26,156 bases of DNA, from NCBI GenBank assembly GCA_045614225.1, contig JAZLCO010000060.1, forward strand, positions 1-26,156, in the 5' to 3' direction. The notes under the pieces are model-generated. The model worked only from the letters and a program-made list of their open reading frames with translations. It did not search any database and was not told the DNA's origin. This document shows, in pieces, positions 24,126 through 26,156 of this stretch. How positions within the stretch are numbered: position 1 is the stretch's first letter; every line of letters begins with the position of its first letter. Both the position numbers and the translations under genes were made by a program. Source of the stretch: UBA9715 sp045614225 (GTDB taxonomy: Bacteria; Actinomycetota; Coriobacteriia; Coriobacteriales; Eggerthellaceae).

Positions 24126-24291
24126 TCTGCGCAGGAAATACTTGTGGTAGATAAAGATTCGAGGATGGCGATGGGATGTGAGCGATTGCGCAGGCACTAT
24201 CTTCTCTTTTCGTATAGGTTAGCCGAGTCCTAGCGAGCATCCCATCACCATCCTCGAATCTTGAAATGAAGTAGTGGATTTCCTGCGCAGA
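24126..24291. repeat. Long intergenic hairpin element 2 with conserved core
   Basis: A 25-bp inverted repeat with one mismatch (24154-24178 with 24238-24262, beginning AAGATTCGAGGATGG) encloses TTGCGCAGGCACT (24186-24198) and TATAGGTTAGCCGAG (24213-24227), identical to the cores of element 1 although the stems are unrelated in sequence. The single mismatch is C24169/A24247 on the plus strand and G-U on the minus strand. An outer 14-bp inverted repeat (24126-24139 with 24278-24291, TCTGCGCAGGAAAT) frames the whole element. It lies in the divergent region between engB and rpsB, so it could fall in the engB leader if transcribed leftward. Confidence 0.8.
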
Positions 24292-24311
24292 TACTCAAAG
24301 AGCGTTACAAT

Positions 24312-24350
24312 GTCCGAGTTTCTAATCACACATGCGTGTGCGACTCGGAC
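24312..24350 (+). promoter_or_regulatory. Stem-loop in the rpsB leader
   Basis: GTCCGAGT (24312-24319) pairs with ACTCGGAC (24343-24350), enclosing a second perfect stem CACAC/GTGTG (24327-24331 with 24336-24340) with loop ATGC. A TACAAT hexamer (24306-24311) abuts the 5' side without a clear -35. The structure is about 75 bases before the rpsB start and might serve autogenous control by S2, as in other bacteria where rpsB-tsf is feedback regulated, but no known S2-binding motif was matched. Confidence 0.45.
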
Positions 24351-24424
24351 CGCTAGTGGCCACCGGAAAAGGCTGCGGACACCGAGGTTGACCACATGCA
24401 GAGGACTAACGAATGGAGAAGGAT

Positions 24425-25210
24425 ATGACGAAAGTCAGTATTCAGACGCTGCTCGATGCAGGCGCCCACTTCGGTCATCAGACCCGCCGCTGGAACCCCA
24501 AGATGAAGCCGTACATTTTCGGCAACCGCGGTGACATCTACATTCTCGATCTCAAGCAGACCCTCCTTGGCATGGACCAGGCCTACACCTTCGTGAGCGA
24601 GCTCGCGAAGAAGGGCGGCACCGTCCTGTTCGTCGGCACCAAGAAGCAGGCCCAGGAGGCCGTCGCCGACGCTGCCAACAAGTGCGGCATGCCCTACGTC
24701 AACGCCCGTTGGCTCGGCGGCATGATGACGAACTTCGTCACCATCCGCACGCGCGTCCAGCGCATGGAAGAGCTCGAGGCCATGCAGGCTGACGGCCGCA
24801 TGGAGCTGCTGCCCAAGAAGGAGCAGATCCTGCTCGGCAAGGAGCTCGCCAAGCTGCAGGTCAACCTCAACGGCATCCGCAACCTTCGCCGTACACCCGA
24901 TGCGATCTTCGTCATCGACACCAACCGCGAAGAGATTGCCATCAAGGAAGCCAAGCGTCTGGGCATCCCGGTTGTCGGCACGCTCGACACCAACTGCGAT
25001 CCCGACGACGTCGAGTATGGCATTCCTGCCAACGACGACGCCATCCGCTCGGTCCGCCTGCTCGCCGACTTCATCGCCGACGCCGTTCTGGCTGGCACCG
25101 GTGTTCCGGTGACTGCTGACGAGATGGCCGGCGAGGCTGCTGCCGAGGCTGTCGAAGCCGCTCCTGAGGCTGCTGCCGAGGAAGCCGTCGAGGCTCCCGC
25201 TGCTGAATAG
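24425..25210 (+). CDS. rpsB: 30S ribosomal protein S2
   Basis: The 261-residue product matches S2 throughout: L-L-D-A-G-A-H-F-G-H-Q-T-R-R-W-N-P-K-M near the start, N-R-G-D-I-Y-I-L-D-L, V-G-T-K-K-Q-A-Q-E-A-V, R-W-L-G-G-M-M-T-N-F, and P-D-A-I-F-V-I-D. The C-terminus is an Ala/Glu-rich tail of about 35 residues, longer than in E. coli and of low complexity. ATG 24425 is preferred because GGAGAAGG lies immediately upstream and overlaps the alternative ATG 24413, which would add MEKD. It is followed by tsf after 50 bases, the classical rpsB-tsf operon. Confidence 0.97.
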   Translation: MTKVSIQTLLDAGAHFGHQTRRWNPKMKPYIFGNRGDIYILDLKQTLLGMDQAYTFVSELAKKGGTVLFVGTKKQAQEAVADAANKCGMPYVNARWLGGMMTNFVTIRTRVQRMEELEAMQADGRMELLPKKEQILLGKELAKLQVNLNGIRNLRRTPDAIFVIDTNREEIAIKEAKRLGIPVVGTLDTNCDPDDVEYGIPANDDAIRSVRLLADFIADAVLAGTGVPVTADEMAGEAAAEAVEAAPEAAAEEAVEAPAAE

Positions 25211-25260
25211 CAGATACACAGTTCGTTCCATACACTTGATTCGATAGAGAGGAACCAAAC

Positions 25261-26106
25261 ATGGCTATTACCGCTGCTCAAGTTAAAGAACTGCGCGAGA
25301 TGACTGGCGCTGGCATGATGGAGTGCAAGAAGGCCCTGACCGAGGCTGACGCCGACATGGAAAAGGCTGTCGACCTGCTGCGCGAGTGGGGCGTTGCCAA
25401 GGTCGCCAAGAAGGCCGGCCGTGCCACCAACGAGGGCACCATCATGGCCGTTGTCGCTGACGACGCCAAGTCCGCTGCCGTCATCGAGCTCAACTGCGAG
25501 ACCGACTTCGTCGGCATGAACGAGAAGTTCAAGGGCTATGCCGAGCAGATCGCCAAGATCGAGCTCGCCAAGAAGTATGCTGACGCCGAGGCTCTCAAGG
25601 CTGACGAGGAAGTTGCTGCTCTGATCACCGACTGCGTGCACGTCATGGGCGAGAACACGCAGCTCGCTCGCGCAATCGCTGTCGAGGGCGACGGCGTGTG
25701 CGCTTACATCCACATGGGTGGCAAGATTGGCGTCGTCGTGAAGTTCGACGTCGAGGGCATCGACCCCGCTTCCGACGCGTTCGTGACCTATGGCCGCGAC
25801 GTCGCCATGCAGGTTGCCGCCATGTCCCCGGTTGCCGCGAACCGCGACTGCGTGCCGGCCGAGGTCGTCGCCAAGGAGATGGAGATCTACAAGGCTCAGG
25901 CCGCTGCTTCCGGCAAGCCCGAAAACATCCAGGAGAAGATCGCCACTGGCCGTCTCGAGAAGTTCTACGCCGAGAACTGCCTCACCGAGCAGGCGTTCGT
26001 CAAGGACGGCGACCTGACCATCCAGGCTTACACCGACAAGGTTGCCAAGGAGCTCGGTGGCACCATCAAGGTTGTCGACTTCGTCCGTTACGCCCTGGGC
26101 GAATAA
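25261..26106 (+). CDS. tsf: Elongation factor Ts
   Basis: EF-Ts is the nucleotide exchange factor that regenerates EF-Tu-GTP. The 281-residue product has the N-terminal UBA-like module (ITAAQVKELREMTGAGMMEC, about 3-45) and the EF-Tu-contacting T81-D-F-V84 motif in L-N-C-E-T-D-F-V-G, followed by the core and C-terminal domain (EFTs signature region intact, ending VVDFVRYALGE). ATG 25261 has GAGAGGAA about 8-13 bases upstream. It is the second gene of the rpsB-tsf operon and is followed by a terminator at the window end. Confidence 0.97.
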   Translation: MAITAAQVKELREMTGAGMMECKKALTEADADMEKAVDLLREWGVAKVAKKAGRATNEGTIMAVVADDAKSAAVIELNCETDFVGMNEKFKGYAEQIAKIELAKKYADAEALKADEEVAALITDCVHVMGENTQLARAIAVEGDGVCAYIHMGGKIGVVVKFDVEGIDPASDAFVTYGRDVAMQVAAMSPVAANRDCVPAEVVAKEMEIYKAQAAASGKPENIQEKIATGRLEKFYAENCLTEQAFVKDGDLTIQAYTDKVAKELGGTIKVVDFVRYALGE

Positions 26107-26130
26107 CGCGAATCAACAAAGCACCATGCA

Positions 26131-26156
26131 AAGGCGGCTCCTCACGGAGCCGCCTT
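26131..26156 (+). terminator. Rho-independent terminator after tsf (cut by window end)
   Basis: AAGGCGGCTCC, loop TCAC, GGAGCCGCCTT is a perfect 11-bp stem, 24 bases after the tsf stop. The window ends at the start of the expected T-tract. Confidence 0.85.

Noticed and set aside
24154..24180. Resemblance of GGCGATGGGATG to the fluoride riboswitch
   Set aside because: Only a short match within the stem, not in the conserved core; required downstream pairing is absent and neighbours are not fluoride transporters.

Overview
The window (about 26 kb, moderately GC-rich) looks like chromosomal DNA from an anaerobic actinobacterium of class Coriobacteriia (Eggerthella/Slackia-like). The basis is inference: a Rho factor with a very long charged N-terminal extension, an SppA/MetRS-type pair next to rho, a giant secreted protein built from GSIS.KTYTGSAFKP-type repeats, and intergenic CAAAGGGACAG-type palindromes. 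The genus cannot be fixed without a database search.

Layout. 1-489 holds no confident gene. 490-5392 is a set of surface or accessory genes: a Sel1-repeat protein, a convergent lipoprotein, a single-pass membrane protein whose frame is cut by one in-frame TGA and then stays open for another 125 codons, and an O-antigen-ligase-like polytopic membrane protein. 5621-12694 encodes a 2357-residue secreted repeat protein ending at a strong terminator. 12700-15371 is a loosely packed stretch with a VanZ-like protein and a DUF559-type nuclease-fold protein, surrounded by four different families of short non-coding tandem repeats.

From 15372 on the window is housekeeping: fsa/talC-type aldolase, rho, sppA, a MetRS-like ligase overlapping sppA, an NlpC/P60 hydrolase, rnhA, engB/ysxC (minus strand), and the rpsB-tsf translation operon closed by a terminator at the window edge.

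The most unusual signals are non-coding. (i) Two intergenic long hairpins (21405-21510 and 24154-24262) have completely different 23-25 bp stems but share the same two core sequences in the same architecture; they look like two members of an undescribed structured-RNA or mobile hairpin family. (ii) A 42-bp-period array at 14716-15145 has its middle three units inverted relative to the flanking ones. (iii) The rho leader carries three copies of a ~55-bp repeat. (iv) The VanZ start region has been duplicated upstream of the gene. On the protein side, the in-frame TGA at 3024 and the MetRS-like enzyme with a degenerate KMSKS loop and altered methionine pocket deserve checking.
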